A stretch of 64,000 bases of DNA from Dromaius novaehollandiae (taxonomy: Eukaryota > Chordata > Aves > Casuariiformes > Dromaiidae). This document shows, piece after piece, positions 1-11,500 of this stretch (positions are counted from its first letter, which is position 1; every line of letters begins with the position of its first letter). The position numbers and the translations under genes are program-made. The stretch lies in assembly GCF_036370855.1 (NCBI RefSeq), contig NC_088106.1, forward strand, positions 29,228,001-29,292,000. The letters are read 5' to 3'. The notes under the pieces were generated by a model. It was given only the letters and a program-made list of their open reading frames with translations. It did not search any database and was not told the origin of the DNA.

Positions 1-1561
1 CGTGTAGGCACAGTGCCATGCCACAGTAGCGTGTGCTTGTTTTCCCAAGTAGCACGGGAAGTCACCTTCACAATTTTTTAAATATGTTCTTTAAAGACAG
101 AAAAGTATTAGAGATACAAAGGCAGCCTCGTACTGTGTTGAACTCACTGCAAGCCCGAAGGAGAAGAATGCCTCCCTGGGGAGAAGGGCCTTGCTGCTGG
201 TTGCAGCTTGTAACAGCCACAACGGGTAACGAGTTTGTTCCTAACTGGTAACAGTCCCAAAAGGAGGTGACTCTAACTCCCAGCTAGGGCTGGCGCTCCC
301 TTTGCATTTGCAGGGTCAGGAGTTCGTTCTTCATTCCAGTTGAGCACACTCTTTGAAGGCAGCGGTACTAGTTCTTCTAATTGGGCTTGATCCACTGCCA
401 AAGAGAGTTAAGGTAAATTCAAATTCAATACAACCACTTGTTGTAGGACTGTATCATTTTGGGTTAACAGCCCTTGGGAAATATCTTTTTGAGAAAATAT
501 TTAAGAACGAATATTGAGTGTTCCTTTAAAAATAGATCCCCAGAGACAGCAGATGCCAGATTGCTGCTCATGAGAGAGGCTGTTCTCCCTGGCTCCTGTT
601 GCAGTTTCTTCACGATGCTTTTGTTTTGGAATATGAGCAGAAACATTCAAAATAGAAATACTGTGATGTGATAAAATGGATCAAACCTACAAGAATGTGA
701 TACTTCATCCTCCCTCCCTGGCATATTTAAAGGATGCCTTTTAAAGCAGTTTGTATCATGCCCTTGTTGTAGTAACACTTTTGTTGCACAGTGCCTTAAC
801 CTTTGTGATGCTAAGGACCTTCTCTTTGCAATTCTGTCGCCTTTCACTTGCAACTCTGTAACCACCCCGAGCTGCTGGGGTGGTGCTTTTGCCCTTGTAT
901 CCGCGGAGTCATTCTCTGGCCTCACACCTGCCAGTGCTGGAACTGTTGGGCAATACTGCTACGTCTGTCATGTCCAGTTTCTCATGGGATGTGATTGCTA
1001 TTGATGTGTGAAGCGCCCTTTCTCCCCCCACCCTTTTCACCCTTATTTCCTAGCTTTTAGTTTATAACTTTATACTGTGGGGGAAAAAAATAGACCTTAA
1101 GAGACAGCATTAGTAGATAATAGTGATTTAAATAGTAAGCATTCCCCAATAATAGCCATGAACCATCTGTGCCTGATCACAGCACGCTGCAATCAGCACT
1201 GTGTCATGAGCCAGTAGGGAGACTGAGCAGGGCCTGGGGAAATGATCAAGAAATCATGGGGAGAAGTAGTGGGGGAAGCCTGAGCTGCTGCCCTGGAGAT
1301 GAGCCCAGGAGAGGCTGCTCACCTGGGGAGCCTCATCACTTCTCTTCCCAGCTGGTCGCAGGGGAGAGTTTTCCCTTCCCTACAGTGTGCGGAAGGGTTA
1401 CTTAAGCCAGAGGAAAGATGGCCTTTATTCCCTCTTACCAGGCTGCACACTGGCTGCTCCAGACACACGATCAGGAGCAGGGATGAATTTCTAGGTAGAT
1501 CAACTTGACTCTTACTTAGTCTTGTATGTTGTTTTTGTAACCTTCTTACTCTCTTTATCAG
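1..1561 (+). other. VPS8: VPS8 intronic sequence, partial
   Basis: This stretch precedes the penultimate VPS8 coding exon and should be the 3' part of an upstream VPS8 intron. I translated it in all frames and saw no segment resembling the VPS8 RING region or its flanks. A polypyrimidine-rich run at about 1540-1558 leads into the acceptor at 1560-1561. Short ORFs here look random. Confidence 0.6.
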
Positions 1562-1642
1562 GCAGGTTCAGAGTCTCCGTTGGATCCTCAGCAAATCCAA
1601 GCTTTCGACCAACTCTGCCGACTCAACCGAGGAACGTCCAGA
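1562..1642 (+). CDS. VPS8: VPS8 penultimate coding exon
   Basis: This 81-bp, phase-0 exon codes 27 residues that include LDPQQIQAFDQLCRLNRG. The acceptor is TATCAG at 1556-1561 and the donor is GTACGT at 1643. A second AG at 1564-1565 could serve as an alternative acceptor, but it would shift the phase. The first AG keeps frame and is preferred. Confidence 0.85.
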
Positions 1643-3271
1643 GTACGTACCACTTGTTTTCCTTTTGGCTTTAAATTGGTAAAGGCAATTTTACTTGGGG
1701 CCAGGCCAGGCCAAGTACTAGAACTAGAAGTTTGACTTTTCTCTTGGGGTTTTGTTCAGTGCTGGCAATTTACTCTGCATAGAGCTGGCTGTATCACATC
1801 ACAAGGCAGCCACGCTGCTTCTGGCCCCTGACAGAGCTGTGGGAATTCACTGGCAGTGAAACAGCGGAAATGCCTCTGGCTCTCTGAGGCTGAGCCTGAA
1901 AACTGCTCATGGTAGGGCAAAAAAAAAAGAACAGATATTTTTTCCCAGAAAGCTCTTTGCTGTTTTTACAGCTTCCCCAGATTGCCTCAGTCAGATGGCC
2001 TGCTGATGGCTTTGCTGCTGCTTTGCTCTACATGAGGAGGCTGTGATGTGCCACTAGCCTGTGTTATGGGGGGGGGGGTGGGGGGTGGCACCCTTCAGGG
2101 CCTGAGAGGATGTAGTCCCTGTTATTTGCAGTCTTTGCAACATACAGGCATAATTTTAGTGGAATATAAATTATGCAGCAAACCAGAGCCCTGGTGGTGC
2201 TGGTGAGAGAAGAGGAAGATGCTGTTGCAGGCAGATCCTTAGCAGGGTGCTGGGTGCAGGGCTAATGTGGGCTTTCAGGCCCCCGTCAGTGTGTTCAGAG
2301 GGAAGCTGTGGCAGGGGTGGCACTTTCTCAGCACATACTTCTGTGGTGTCTTTCACCACCGAGATGGCTGAGGACAGGATCAAGTCAGCGGCTGCTTCAG
2401 CCCAGCCTGGAGGCATGTCCTGGTCACCTAGCAGCAGTCAGACTGGAGGTGAGGGGCACCAGTGGCTCTGGGACTGAGCAGGCACATGCAGGACAGCAAG
2501 AACAAATGCCCATGTGTGGTTATACACACCAACAGCAAAAGGTAGGGAAAGGTCAGCTGGGCCAGAGCCTGCCCGCTGCTGACTGCCAGTGAAGCCAAGA
2601 TCCCCCTACTCCATTCAGAGAAGTTGCTATGTTTTCTCAGAGTTTTCTCAAATTCTTTTTACATTTGTAAATAATTTCCCTTCCAGACACTGCGTGGCTT
2701 CTGTGCTTGCACGGAGGGCCCCCTCCCCCTGTCCCTCCCTGCTGCCTGGACAGCACTGCTCGTCCCAAGGAGAGCATAGCTCCTACTGTTCCTGTGTTGT
2801 CCTTGTGCCTGCTGCCTGTTCTGGCTGCAGTTGTCAGTGCAACTCTTCAGCTCTTTCTGGGTATATTTTTTAATCATGTAATTTAAAAACAACCCAAAGA
2901 AACTTGGGAAGTCTTTTAGTTCAGGACTGCCCTGTGCAGTGAGCTCTGTAAGCCTACGGCACACAGTATTTCCTTTCCTTTACATATGTTAAGGTTTTTC
3001 TAATCACTGCGGGAAGAAGGTGAGCTCCATGTGAGTTCTCCAGGCCCTTCTGCACTTTAAATGCTTCTAGGCAGTGTGCCCAGGCCTCAGGATGGTGAGC
3101 TGTGTGGGTTTTGTCTTGCAGTTAGCTCTCCTGACTGAACTGTCTCGCAATCATGGCGGTGAAAAGCACGGGCTGCTCAGCGTTTCCCACGGTGACCCTG
3201 CCACGAGCAGCGTCTTCCAGAATGAGAATTTCCAGCTCCATCTGGCCCCCCCTCCGCTTGCCGAAGACTAG
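1562..3271 (+). CDS. VPS8: VPS8, CORVET complex subunit, C-terminal end (last two coding exons; 5' part outside window)
   Basis: VPS8 is the CORVET-specific subunit that binds Rab5 and tethers early endosomes before fusion. Only the tail after the RING domain lies here. Joining 1562-1642 to 3122-3271 gives an open frame of 76 residues ending at TAG 3269-3271. The join reads RGTSR-LALLTELSR, and the end reads FQNENFQLHLAPPPLAED, closely resembling the vertebrate VPS8 C-terminus as I remember it. The intron is phase 0 with GT and AG borders. Placement beside C3orf70 and EHHADH fits the conserved synteny, where VPS8 points toward C3orf70. The RING and beta-propeller regions cannot be judged because they lie upstream of the window. 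Confidence 0.9.
1643..3121 (+). other. VPS8: VPS8 terminal intron
   Basis: This is a 1.48-kb intron with donor GTACGT and acceptor TTGTCTTGCAG ending at 3121. It holds the long guanine tract at 2068-2088. I saw no other coding segment or recognisable transposon. Confidence 0.8.
2068..2088 (+). repeat. Guanine tract (G11-T-G6-T-GG)
   Basis: A near-uninterrupted G run lies in the VPS8 last intron on the transcribed sense strand. It has enough G runs to fold as a G-quadruplex in the pre-mRNA. The exact length may be affected by sequencing error. Confidence 0.8.
3122..3271 (+). CDS. VPS8: VPS8 last coding exon
   Basis: The exon opens directly after TTGTCTTGCAG and codes 49 residues from LALLTELSRNHGG to LAPPPLAED, followed by TAG at 3269-3271. 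A longer ORF starting at 3074 reads through the intron and is not a real start. The SVFQNENFQL block is the clearest match to known VPS8 C-termini. Confidence 0.9.
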   Translation, partial: LALLTELSRNHGGEKHGLLSVSHGDPATSSVFQNENFQLHLAPPPLAED

Positions 3272-3900
3272 CGCTTCTGCCCTCCCACCCTGGCTGCAAG
3301 GAACCACGGTTGGTTTTGGGTCTTGGTGCTGGGAAGCTTCTCCGTGACGACGCTGGACTTCTTCCCTTCTTCCTCTGCCTGGGGAGCCCTTTTTCGTGTT
3401 GGGTCTTGTTGGGCAGTTCTGGGTTTGTAGCAGCAGGTAATCTTCTAGCTCTGCTGCTGCGTCTTACTGAACAGAGTGCAACTGCAGGGTGGCTGGTGGG
3501 ACTGGAAGTTGTAAACTCTGGTGTCAAAACCCCAGTTTGCTGAAGCAAGGCGCAGCACTGTGGGCTGCCTGCACTAACCCTGAGGCTAATGGCAGCAGGG
3601 GTGACTTTGCCAAATAACTGGAGCCTGTTCCGTAGGCTCGAGGAGTGCAGCCTGCGTGTGTTGCTGTGTTGACATTGCTGATGGGTACCACACTTGAGCA
3701 TTAATTTTAGCACTAGTAAAAGCTGTCATTTTGCCAAGGCCTGGCCCGCTGCCTTACAGAAAGAGCCATGGGTGGTTTGATGGCACAGAATGGGTGGACC
3801 TGGAAAAGACTGAAGAATGCAAGAAAGTGATACATGTGTGAGCAAACTAACCTGGGCGCAGTGTGTTCCTATGGACTTCCATTAAAAAAAGTCCTTGGCT
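3272..3900 (+). other. VPS8: Probable VPS8 3' UTR with ATTAAA poly(A) signal at 3881-3886
   Basis: No coding potential follows the VPS8 stop. The first plausible plus-strand poly(A) hexamer is the variant ATTAAA at 3881-3886, placing cleavage near 3900 and giving a 3' UTR of about 0.6 kb. No AATAAA was seen on this strand before about 6246. A longer UTR ending at the ATTAAA at 5389-5394 is an alternative. Confidence 0.45.
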
Positions 3901-5369
3901 GAATTTGGCTGTATGAGTTGTGCGCAAAGGGAGTGGTAAGAGGGCTGCCGGTCTGCAGCATTGCTGGCGGCTGTTTTTTAGTACCATTGCCACTGAATTC
4001 TGGTAGCAAAGGGCTGTGTCTTGTCCCTGTGGGTGAAGCACAAACCTCCCCCTCCCATGGTTGTACACGTGCTAGTGCCTGAAGGGGGGGGGGGGGGTGT
4101 AAAGGTGGCACAGGAGCCATCAGCCACAAAGCAAAACCTACCAGCCTTGTTTGGCAGCTTTGGCTTTTGCTTTTTGCACTGCTGCTGGTCCAAAAGGGCA
4201 GCGGGATGGTTTGGTGTGGTCCGGATCATCCGCAGGGCTTTGCAGGCCCTTGGGGGCTGCAGGGTGGAGAGGACTGGCACCATTGGCGCTGATGGTCAAA
4301 GAGGTTTATCAGTGCTAAGGTTAACCCCCTGTTTCACAATACCAAACTGGAGAGTGCCAAAGAGCAAGACTCACTGTGTTCTTCCCAGTCTGGTACCTTC
4401 ATCAGACTGCACTCGTGGAACTGCAACCTAATAGCAACAGTGACGAACATTTCCATAATGTCATCCCTGGCTTGTGAACACTGTTCAGAGCTGCCCTAAC
4501 AATGTGTGTTACTGGTTTGGTAATTATTCTCTCTTCCCCCTGTTCGTTTTGGCACTAGCTCTTAGTGTTTTGGGGTATGATACCCTCAGGGTCCCAGCCA
4601 GCACACTCACGAGCTGCGAAAAGCTCTTCAAAACACCTTTCAGCTTGGCCCAATTGCCTCCACTCTCTTTTCCAAACTGGTCCCAAAGCCAGTGCTTTAG
4701 GCAGGACGAGCACAGCAGCAGGTAGGTGGTGCTTTTCATGTGTGCAGAACTAACAGAGTAATGTGGCTCATCCAGGCAGAGCTTACGCTGGATGGAAGGA
4801 ATTATGGGGACAACACTGCTGCCCCCAAGAGAAGCAAAAGCAGCAGCTGCCCTGCTGGAGTCCATTGGTCTGAGGAGCAGTGCCAGAGCCACGGGCTGTG
4901 GAGCACAGTGTGCCTGGTGTGTTCATCTTTTTCCTTGCTAGCATTAAGAGCTACCCAGCACCCAAAACAGGGCCCCCCCAGAGTGATGTTTCTAGCCTGC
5001 AGTCACACGTGAACCTGGTCAGAGGTAAGTCAAGAGGCTAAGGCCAGCTAAGCACTTCCAGATGTCAGCCTGGTCTCATAGCTCTTTTCCCACCATCCTC
5101 CACCCTGACGTGGGCAGCTCATCCCTTTACAGTCAAGTCAGAACCCAAGCTGTGAGTTTGCACGCCAACCCTAGTACTCACAAGGTCCATGAACCCAGGC
5201 AGGGTCAGGCCTGGTGCACTCCACCAGGTTATTGCATTTCTATCCATAGCACTGGGCAGATATTTCAGCTGACGCTGTCTGAAGCCATAAGTGACCCTTC
5301 CTTTGCTGGAAATCTCAAAACGCTTCACTGTAGTATGGAAAATACACAGTTACTTAGGACAAGCAGAGC
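3901..5369. other. Gap between convergent VPS8 and C3orf70
   Basis: I see no gene here. The stretch is a mix of unique-looking sequence and a G14 homopolymer at 4084-4097. The open frames at 4021-4431 and 4524-4892 match no family I know and overlap each other on opposite strands. It may be an extended VPS8 3' UTR. Confidence 0.5.
4084..4097 (+). repeat. Poly-G tract, 14 bases
   Basis: An uninterrupted G14 run lies downstream of VPS8. It is the second long G tract on this strand within about 2 kb. Confidence 0.8.
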
Positions 5370-5385
5370 TTCAGTTGTTTAGTAT

Positions 5386-5394
5386 TTTATTAAA
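5386..5394. terminator. Overlapping two-strand poly(A) signals (TTTATTAAA)
   Basis: The nine bases read AATAAA on the minus strand (5391-5386) and ATTAAA on the plus strand (5389-5394). On the minus strand this is the only canonical AATAAA I found downstream of the C3orf70 stop, so it is the best candidate for its 3' end, with cleavage near 5365-5375. On the plus strand it could end a long VPS8 isoform. Confidence 0.5.
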
Positions 5395-6488
5395 GAAGAA
5401 ACATACACACCTCTCCCTCACAGAGTGGAGCAACTAGCTCAGGGCAAGTCTTTTACAGCAGACCTTTGCCCATGTTTGTGCAAAGAAAAGAAATCCCATT
5501 TCTGTGAGGACCGTGTTTCTGAACTAGGGTGCGTGACGTGAGCTTAGTGAGAAAGGTGCCACAGTGCTGGCTGCTAAAACGCTTCCCAGAACTAGCCCTG
5601 TCTCACACCAGGCTGCTCCACTGAAGTTTTACAGGTACAACATAAGGGAGAGGCAGCTTATTGTGCTTAAGACATCCGAACAAATCCTGGTAGGAGATAC
5701 TCACAGCTTGTGAATATTGCTAATTACTTACAGTTAAGAAAGAATGTATCTTGACGACAGTGATATGAAGCTGCAAGACCACAGGATCTTAGGGTAAGTC
5801 TTGGGCATAACTGCCCAACCGATTTTCCTCCCAGCAGGTGCCCCCTAAGAGCAGGAGCAGTAGGCCCCTGCTTGCTCTCTCTTGCCAAGGAAGAGGGTCC
5901 TAGTGCCCCTTCCTGTGCTTGGCACCCCACACTCGGCAGCGGGTGGCAACCACCCTGGCCTCTGCGGAAAGGCCCCGCTGCCGTTAGCTCCTGGGAGGAT
6001 GCATCCGCCAGTCCACCCCGTCTGCCCAGGAAAAGCCTCCTCCGGGGAGAAAGCTCGGGCAGGCCAGGCGCAAGAGTGAGCGTTTGCAGCTCTCCACTCA
6101 GATTACAAGTGAAAGATTAAATATGATTAAATGCTGTAGGTTTATACATAATGTTCTCTTCTACCTATGAAATGTGTCTGAATGGTCAAAAGACAGTAAA
6201 ACATTGTTAGAAACCTTGGTTAATCAAGAAAGACAACCCCACCCTTAAAAAATAAATAAATCCTATTTAGTGTTTACTACGGACTTCATTTAAATGCCCT
6301 CAGAACAACAGAATACTTTTAAGTGCCTTGTGAGAATGTATCTGTTCATGCAATGGCCCAAATTCCTCATTTAACAAGCATTGCACTTTTATATAAGTCA
6401 TCAAAACTATAAAACCTATTATTTTTATCTGAAAGTGTTAGTCTAAAAAGTACAGGATTACTTTATAACCATTTATGTTAAATTCCTA

Positions 6489-6531
6489 GCGCACGCGCAT
6501 GTGCACGCGCGCACACACACACGCACACACA
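6489..6531. repeat. Alternating purine-pyrimidine CG/CA tract
   Basis: About 43 bases alternate almost perfectly between purine and pyrimidine, starting with GC-rich GCGCACGCGC and ending in CA repeats. Such tracts can adopt Z-DNA. It lies in the probable C3orf70 3' UTR. Confidence 0.8.
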
Positions 6532-7034
6532 TTGTTACCTAAACATTTTCTAAAGGTACTGATTACAAAGTGTATAAAATTAGTAATACATTGTCAGGAT
6601 ACAGTGAGAGAGATGAGCCATTCTATAACACAGACTACAATCTAGTATCAGTCACTAAACTGTACACATTTATACAGCCTTATATTCACCAATGACTTTT
6701 GAAACGTAAACAGTAAATACACAAAGAAATTCAGTAATGCTGCTGAAAACACAGTTATTACTGACTCCAACTGATTCAAGCTGACTGAAATCTTCTGAGA
6801 AAGACATTTTTGTTTCATCAAGCATAGCTGAAACAAAGCCACCAGCAAAACAGCTCTTATGTTTCCAGCTATTTAAGGAAAATCTTGTTTAGAATCCACT
6901 GTTGAACTGGATGAAAAGGAGAGCAAAGCCAAAGCTTGCTTTCCCGGTTATTACGACCTTAGGCTGTATTTTGATGAGCCCCACCGCCACGCTGTCCCAA
7001 GCTCTGCCAACACAGTGGTGCGGCTGAAGAACAA

Positions 7035-7054
7035 TTTTTTTTTTTTTTTTTTTT
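7035..7054. repeat. T20 homopolymer (A20 in the C3orf70 transcript)
   Basis: Twenty T in a row on the plus strand give an internal A20 in the minus-strand 3' UTR. It may mark the tail of an old retroposed copy, but no parent sequence is recognisable on the 7055 side. Confidence 0.8.
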
Positions 7055-8036
7055 AACTCGCTATTCTTCAGGCAAACACAGGCCCGGAGGCCATTTGGTG
7101 CTGAGCTCCGCAGGTCCTGCACCAAACAGCACAGGAGGAAGCAGCAGGCAAAGCTGAGGGCTGATCCTGCATTTTTGGAGGTAGTCACTGCCTTTCAGCT
7201 ATCGTCTCACACCTCAGTCTAGAATGGTATTGGTTAGACTGCTGCGCTACTTCCTCCCTACCTACTCCCTCCTGCTGAGCTGCAAAGGCCAGATCCCCTT
7301 CCCCAAGACCCATGTAGAGAAAGGACTGCCTGGCTCCAGGCAAGTGATTAACCTCAGGAGCAGACGTTGCCTTTTCAGTAGATTTCAGAGCCTGACCCAA
7401 CTCAGCAGATGCTTGGTGCATAGCCTGGAGAAAAGTTGGAGGCACTTTGTGCATTCTCTAGCCTGCCATACCAACCCGCTGGAAGAGTGGTGCCAACAGC
7501 ATTCGAGATGGGTCGCACCCAGCATTAGAGAAAGGGATGGGCAATGCGCAAGGACAGACAGAGACGGAAAGAGCCTCCTGTCTCCGCACCTCACGTAGCT
7601 GTGTATGTAAAAGAATAAGGACAACTTGGTTTTGCTGCTCACAGGTGTGCTGCACCAGCTTACCCTCTGTGCTTTGAAGGCCTGCTGCAAACAGCCTGAC
7701 AGATGAAAACACCACGGGTGGCACACCTTCATATGAATAGGAGTATACAATGTAATCCAGACCCAGAAAAGGGCCTTGTTCAGCTATAAAAGTCTTACAA
7801 TTTATCACTATCTTACGTGCAGACATGGGAGATTTGATTGGGCTGAGAACACGTAAAAATTGCTCAGGTTGCTGCTAGCTCACCAATATGCGAGTCCCAT
7901 GACCACGCTCCCATGAGGAATCTGAAAAATCAAGTGCACTGGAAAAAAGGGATTGTCAGAAAAACAGAAAATATAAATACTACAAAAGCAACATTACTGA
8001 GTGGGAACTGGACTGGTCTGCTTCCACCTTGCTGGA

Positions 8037-8593
8037 TCACACAGTGGTTTCTATAGTCTCAATCACTTCCATTTCGCACTGCGAGGGTGACAGGAGTGGG
8101 CATTCGTCTGGCTCCCAGCTGCTGTCGGGGCTGTAATCTTCTTCAGAACTTAGCTCTGCACCCCCTTCCGTGTCCTCATCACCTGACTCGATGTAGTGAA
8201 CCCCCACCGCATTGATCCCAGAGTCCTCAGAGCTGGAAGGGGATGAGCAGTGATCTGGTTTTGGTGTATTGCTCTCTTTTGTGATTAAGGCATTGCGAAC
8301 AGGGACTTCCTCGGGCTTTATCTTGTGGGGCACAGGTGGAGGCTGCCTCTGCACGTAGCACATCTTCCCATTGATGCATTTCACTCGGTAATTGTCAATG
8401 AAGAGGTCTGCAATCGTGCAGAACTGCGGGGAATCAGGGGGCAGAGGGGGCTGGAAGACAGGCGCAAACTTCAAAAAGTGTTCGGTGAGGGAAACGGAGA
8501 TCTGGATTGTGTTTGTAGACTCCCGAGGACGAACAGGTATTTCGGTGCTGGGAAGCTGCTCTACAGGTGTCATGGGCTGATAGACATATTTGC
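8037..8593 (-). CDS. C3orf70: C3orf70 exon 2 coding part
   Basis: 557 bp code residues 58-242 from KYVYQPMTPVEQ to the TGA at 8039-8037. The acceptor reads CCCCACAG before GCAAATATG. The open frame continues upstream to an ATG at 8642, but that part (MTKSQVFKYCSSVFPTG) is intronic by comparison with the family and by the clear acceptor. Confidence 0.95.
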
Positions 8594-11500
8594 CTGTGGG
8601 GAAAACAGAAGAGCAGTATTTAAAGACTTGACTTTTGGTCAAAAAGATAACATGAGCACAATGCTTACCCTAAGTGGTTAGTAATAGCTAATAGGGCCTT
8701 CAAGTCAGCAGCCACTCTGTTTTCAATAGTCTCAAGGTGTTTTTTAGTCCTCTCTAGGTATGGGTTCTCCAGTGCTTCATAATGTAGTGACGCATACCCT
8801 TTCTTACCTCCGTCTTGCTCTCTCCCTGTCCCCTGCTTCTGAGACCCCTGTAGGCAGTTACTCTCTGTAGAAAATGAACTCCAGCAGGGCTGAAGGTGAC
8901 CAGAAGGTGAAGTTGGTCAGACAGTGACTCTGCATGCACCCCTTTTCTATGGAAAAGCATACTGAAAAGACATGCACAAGACACTTTTTTTCCCCCTCCC
9001 CTCCCTGAATGCAGACCAGTTCTACCTCAGGACTTTGCTAAAATGATTTAAGTTATTATTTCACATTACAAGGAGTATCCCTGCATATGTTTCCATGTTC
9101 TTTTTTCTAGGCACTGAATAGGGTTTTATTCTGTATTATAAACTAGGGGATTCAGACATGATTGCAATTGGAATTTTAAGGCAAAAAATAAGGGAATTCT
9201 CAAGCCATAGAAATGCCTTTGACATTTTGATTATTTGGTTAAGTAATAAGAAAATAGGATTATGTTGGCTATATAGAGAACACCAAGTGTGAATCGAAGA
9301 GCACAACGGAAAGTCTCTACCAAAAGAAAGGAATAAAGAGCAGAAAATCAGTACTTTGTTAGGAAAAACTGAGCAACCTGAGGCTATGCCAAAGACTGTA
9401 AAATGCTGCATTTTATTTGCATGAAGTCTCTGAAAGATTCAAGTCCCCCTAGGGCTTTATAAACTATGAAAGCACAAATTTCCAGAAGACTTGCAAGTAG
9501 TGGGGCTCTCAGAAGAGTTATGATGCAGGAGCTATGAATACTACACATGCTGCTTTGCAAAGGCAGAAAAAGTATCAAAGCAATAGAGGAGTGTTTTGAT
9601 GCTTGAAGCTCTCCCAGTAAAGAGTAGAAAGCCACCAAAGTTCTCGGTGCATTCACAACTCAGGCACTGCTGCAATGAGGAGATACCTGCCCCATGTTGT
9701 TCTTTCTGTGGCTCAGAGGTGGCTGCTACACTTCTCTGGCTCATCAGCCCCTGAATTACCGACTCCTTCAGAAAATCAGAACAATGATCACCTGCTGAAA
9801 GCCATCGTTTCCACTCAGGGAAGATGGTGGACTAGAGGGAGAAGGAATTTCTTCTCCCTGAGGAAGCTCTCTCTTCCCCCTCTCATGCCTCCTTTTGATA
9901 GGAAATCCTACCCTCCCCCTGCAAGCCCTTCCCAGACAAGGCAAACAGCTCTGACTGGGGATTTGCTGCAACCAGCGGTGCAGTCAGTGCCCCAGCCATG
10001 TACCGAAAGCACCAGCAATGGGCTGGGCTCATCCCATCTCCCTCAGCTTTAGCAGTCTCTGGGGCGTTCACTTACTCTGCAAGCACCAAGGCACCCAGGG
10101 CCCCCACAAGAGCTGTGCATTGCCAGCAGGCCCGAGCAGGTCACCAAGGGGAAACCACAAGCACCGGAGAAGGCTCTTCCTATCCCGCTGTGCCCGTTGG
10201 GACTGGGAGGGAAACGCAGCTCAAAGGAAAGTCGTCTGCACTCCTCAGTTCAGCTCCCAAGCCCGGATTGTCAAAGGGGAGGGAGAAGAGAGGCAACACT
10301 GCAGAGGAAGAGTGTGAGGGATCATTAGAGCGTGGGAGAGGCACAAGGCAGGGACAGCAAAGGCAACGAGCAGGATCAGAGGAATGAACACCAGACATGC
10401 TGAAAAGAAAGACACGCTGGAAAGAAAAACACGCCCTTGTCGTACCACAGGAGAGACCAGCCAAATAGAGCCAGAAAGAGAAAGCAGCAAGAATGCTGCA
10501 ATAAGTGGGCAGAAGAAAGAACGTTTTGTGACCAGCTTCACTGAACACTTCTTCAAGCATTTTTTTCCCTGGGATCTGTGTATTGACATTTAGAGTCACT
10601 GGAGAAGCTCAGTGAAATTAGAACATACCAGGAAGATATTTTTCTCTCTCATTTGATTATGGCTGGATGGCATTTAGAAAATACAAAGGCATCCTCTCCC
10701 CGTGCCATCTTTTTAAGATCTCAAGGTCTAGTTTCAACACCCTCTAAACTTGCCATGACTCAGAGGAATTAAGTGCTAGCATCAAACGACTGAACAATTT
10801 AACCACCAGCAGAACAGAGCTCTTATTCCTTTAGTGCCCTTTAGAGCAGCAGCAGCCGCATTTCTATTCTGGCAGCCACTAAGGGATGTGGTCTCTCATG
10901 CATTTTTCAAATCTTGCCCGACACTCTGAGCAGTGGCTCTGGGAAGCTCTCTGGGACAGACAGGCACAGCCTATCCTTACAACCCATCTCAACTGCAGCA
11001 GCTTATGGCTTCCTGCTGAAACAGTTGTTCTCCAGAAATCCTTCTTTCAAATTAGCGAACGTTGAATATGTTACTGTCTTGCAAAGCGACAATCAAATGA
11101 GTGGTTAGCAAGCTGCTGGCTGGAATAAGGTGTGATAAAATTCAACTAGCAGCAACTGAAACGCAGCATACGTGGGCTCAGCAAACCCTAGCCCGAAACC
11201 TTCAGGCTGTATTTATTCAAATACTTAGGTTTTTTGTTCCATTGACAACCAAAAGATAAGGAACAGATACTAGAGAGAAATGTCTCTCAATTGTTATTTT
11301 GTGCCACTTCTATTTAAAGTGCCCAAGGAAGACCCTAGTAAAACTAATAATAAGAACAAAATCTCTGCAAGAGGACAATATTTTTCCACTTTTTCTTAAA
11401 ATAACAAACAGCCACATGTGCTGGCAGAGAGGCTGAGAAACCCTGGGAGAGGAAAAGTAGGGGATTTAAGCCAAGGTAGCTTACAGCACAGACATTAAAG

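Larger units (their letters stand above)
5370..8036 (-). other. C3orf70: Probable C3orf70 3' UTR
   Basis: About 2.7 kb separate the C3orf70 stop from the AATAAA at 5391-5386. Mammalian C3orf70 transcripts also have a long 3' UTR. The sequence is AT-rich between 6110 and 6870. It carries an alternating CA/CG tract at 6489-6531 and a T20 run at 7035-7054 that would be A20 in the mRNA. No other gene is visible. Confidence 0.5.

Noticed and set aside
7055-7200. Processed retrocopy ending in the T20 tract
   Set aside because: The flank shows no readable parent protein and no target-site duplication.
8091-8220. Possible beta-TrCP phosphodegron in C3orf70 (DSG at residues 181-183)
   Set aside because: The second phosphoserine position of DSGxxS is Ala here, so the motif is incomplete.
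8594-8642. Alternative C3orf70 start at an ATG inside the intron (MTKSQVFKYCSSVFPTG)
   Set aside because: A clear polypyrimidine tract and CCCCACAG acceptor separate it from exon 2, and the spliced exon 1 gives the full family N-terminus.
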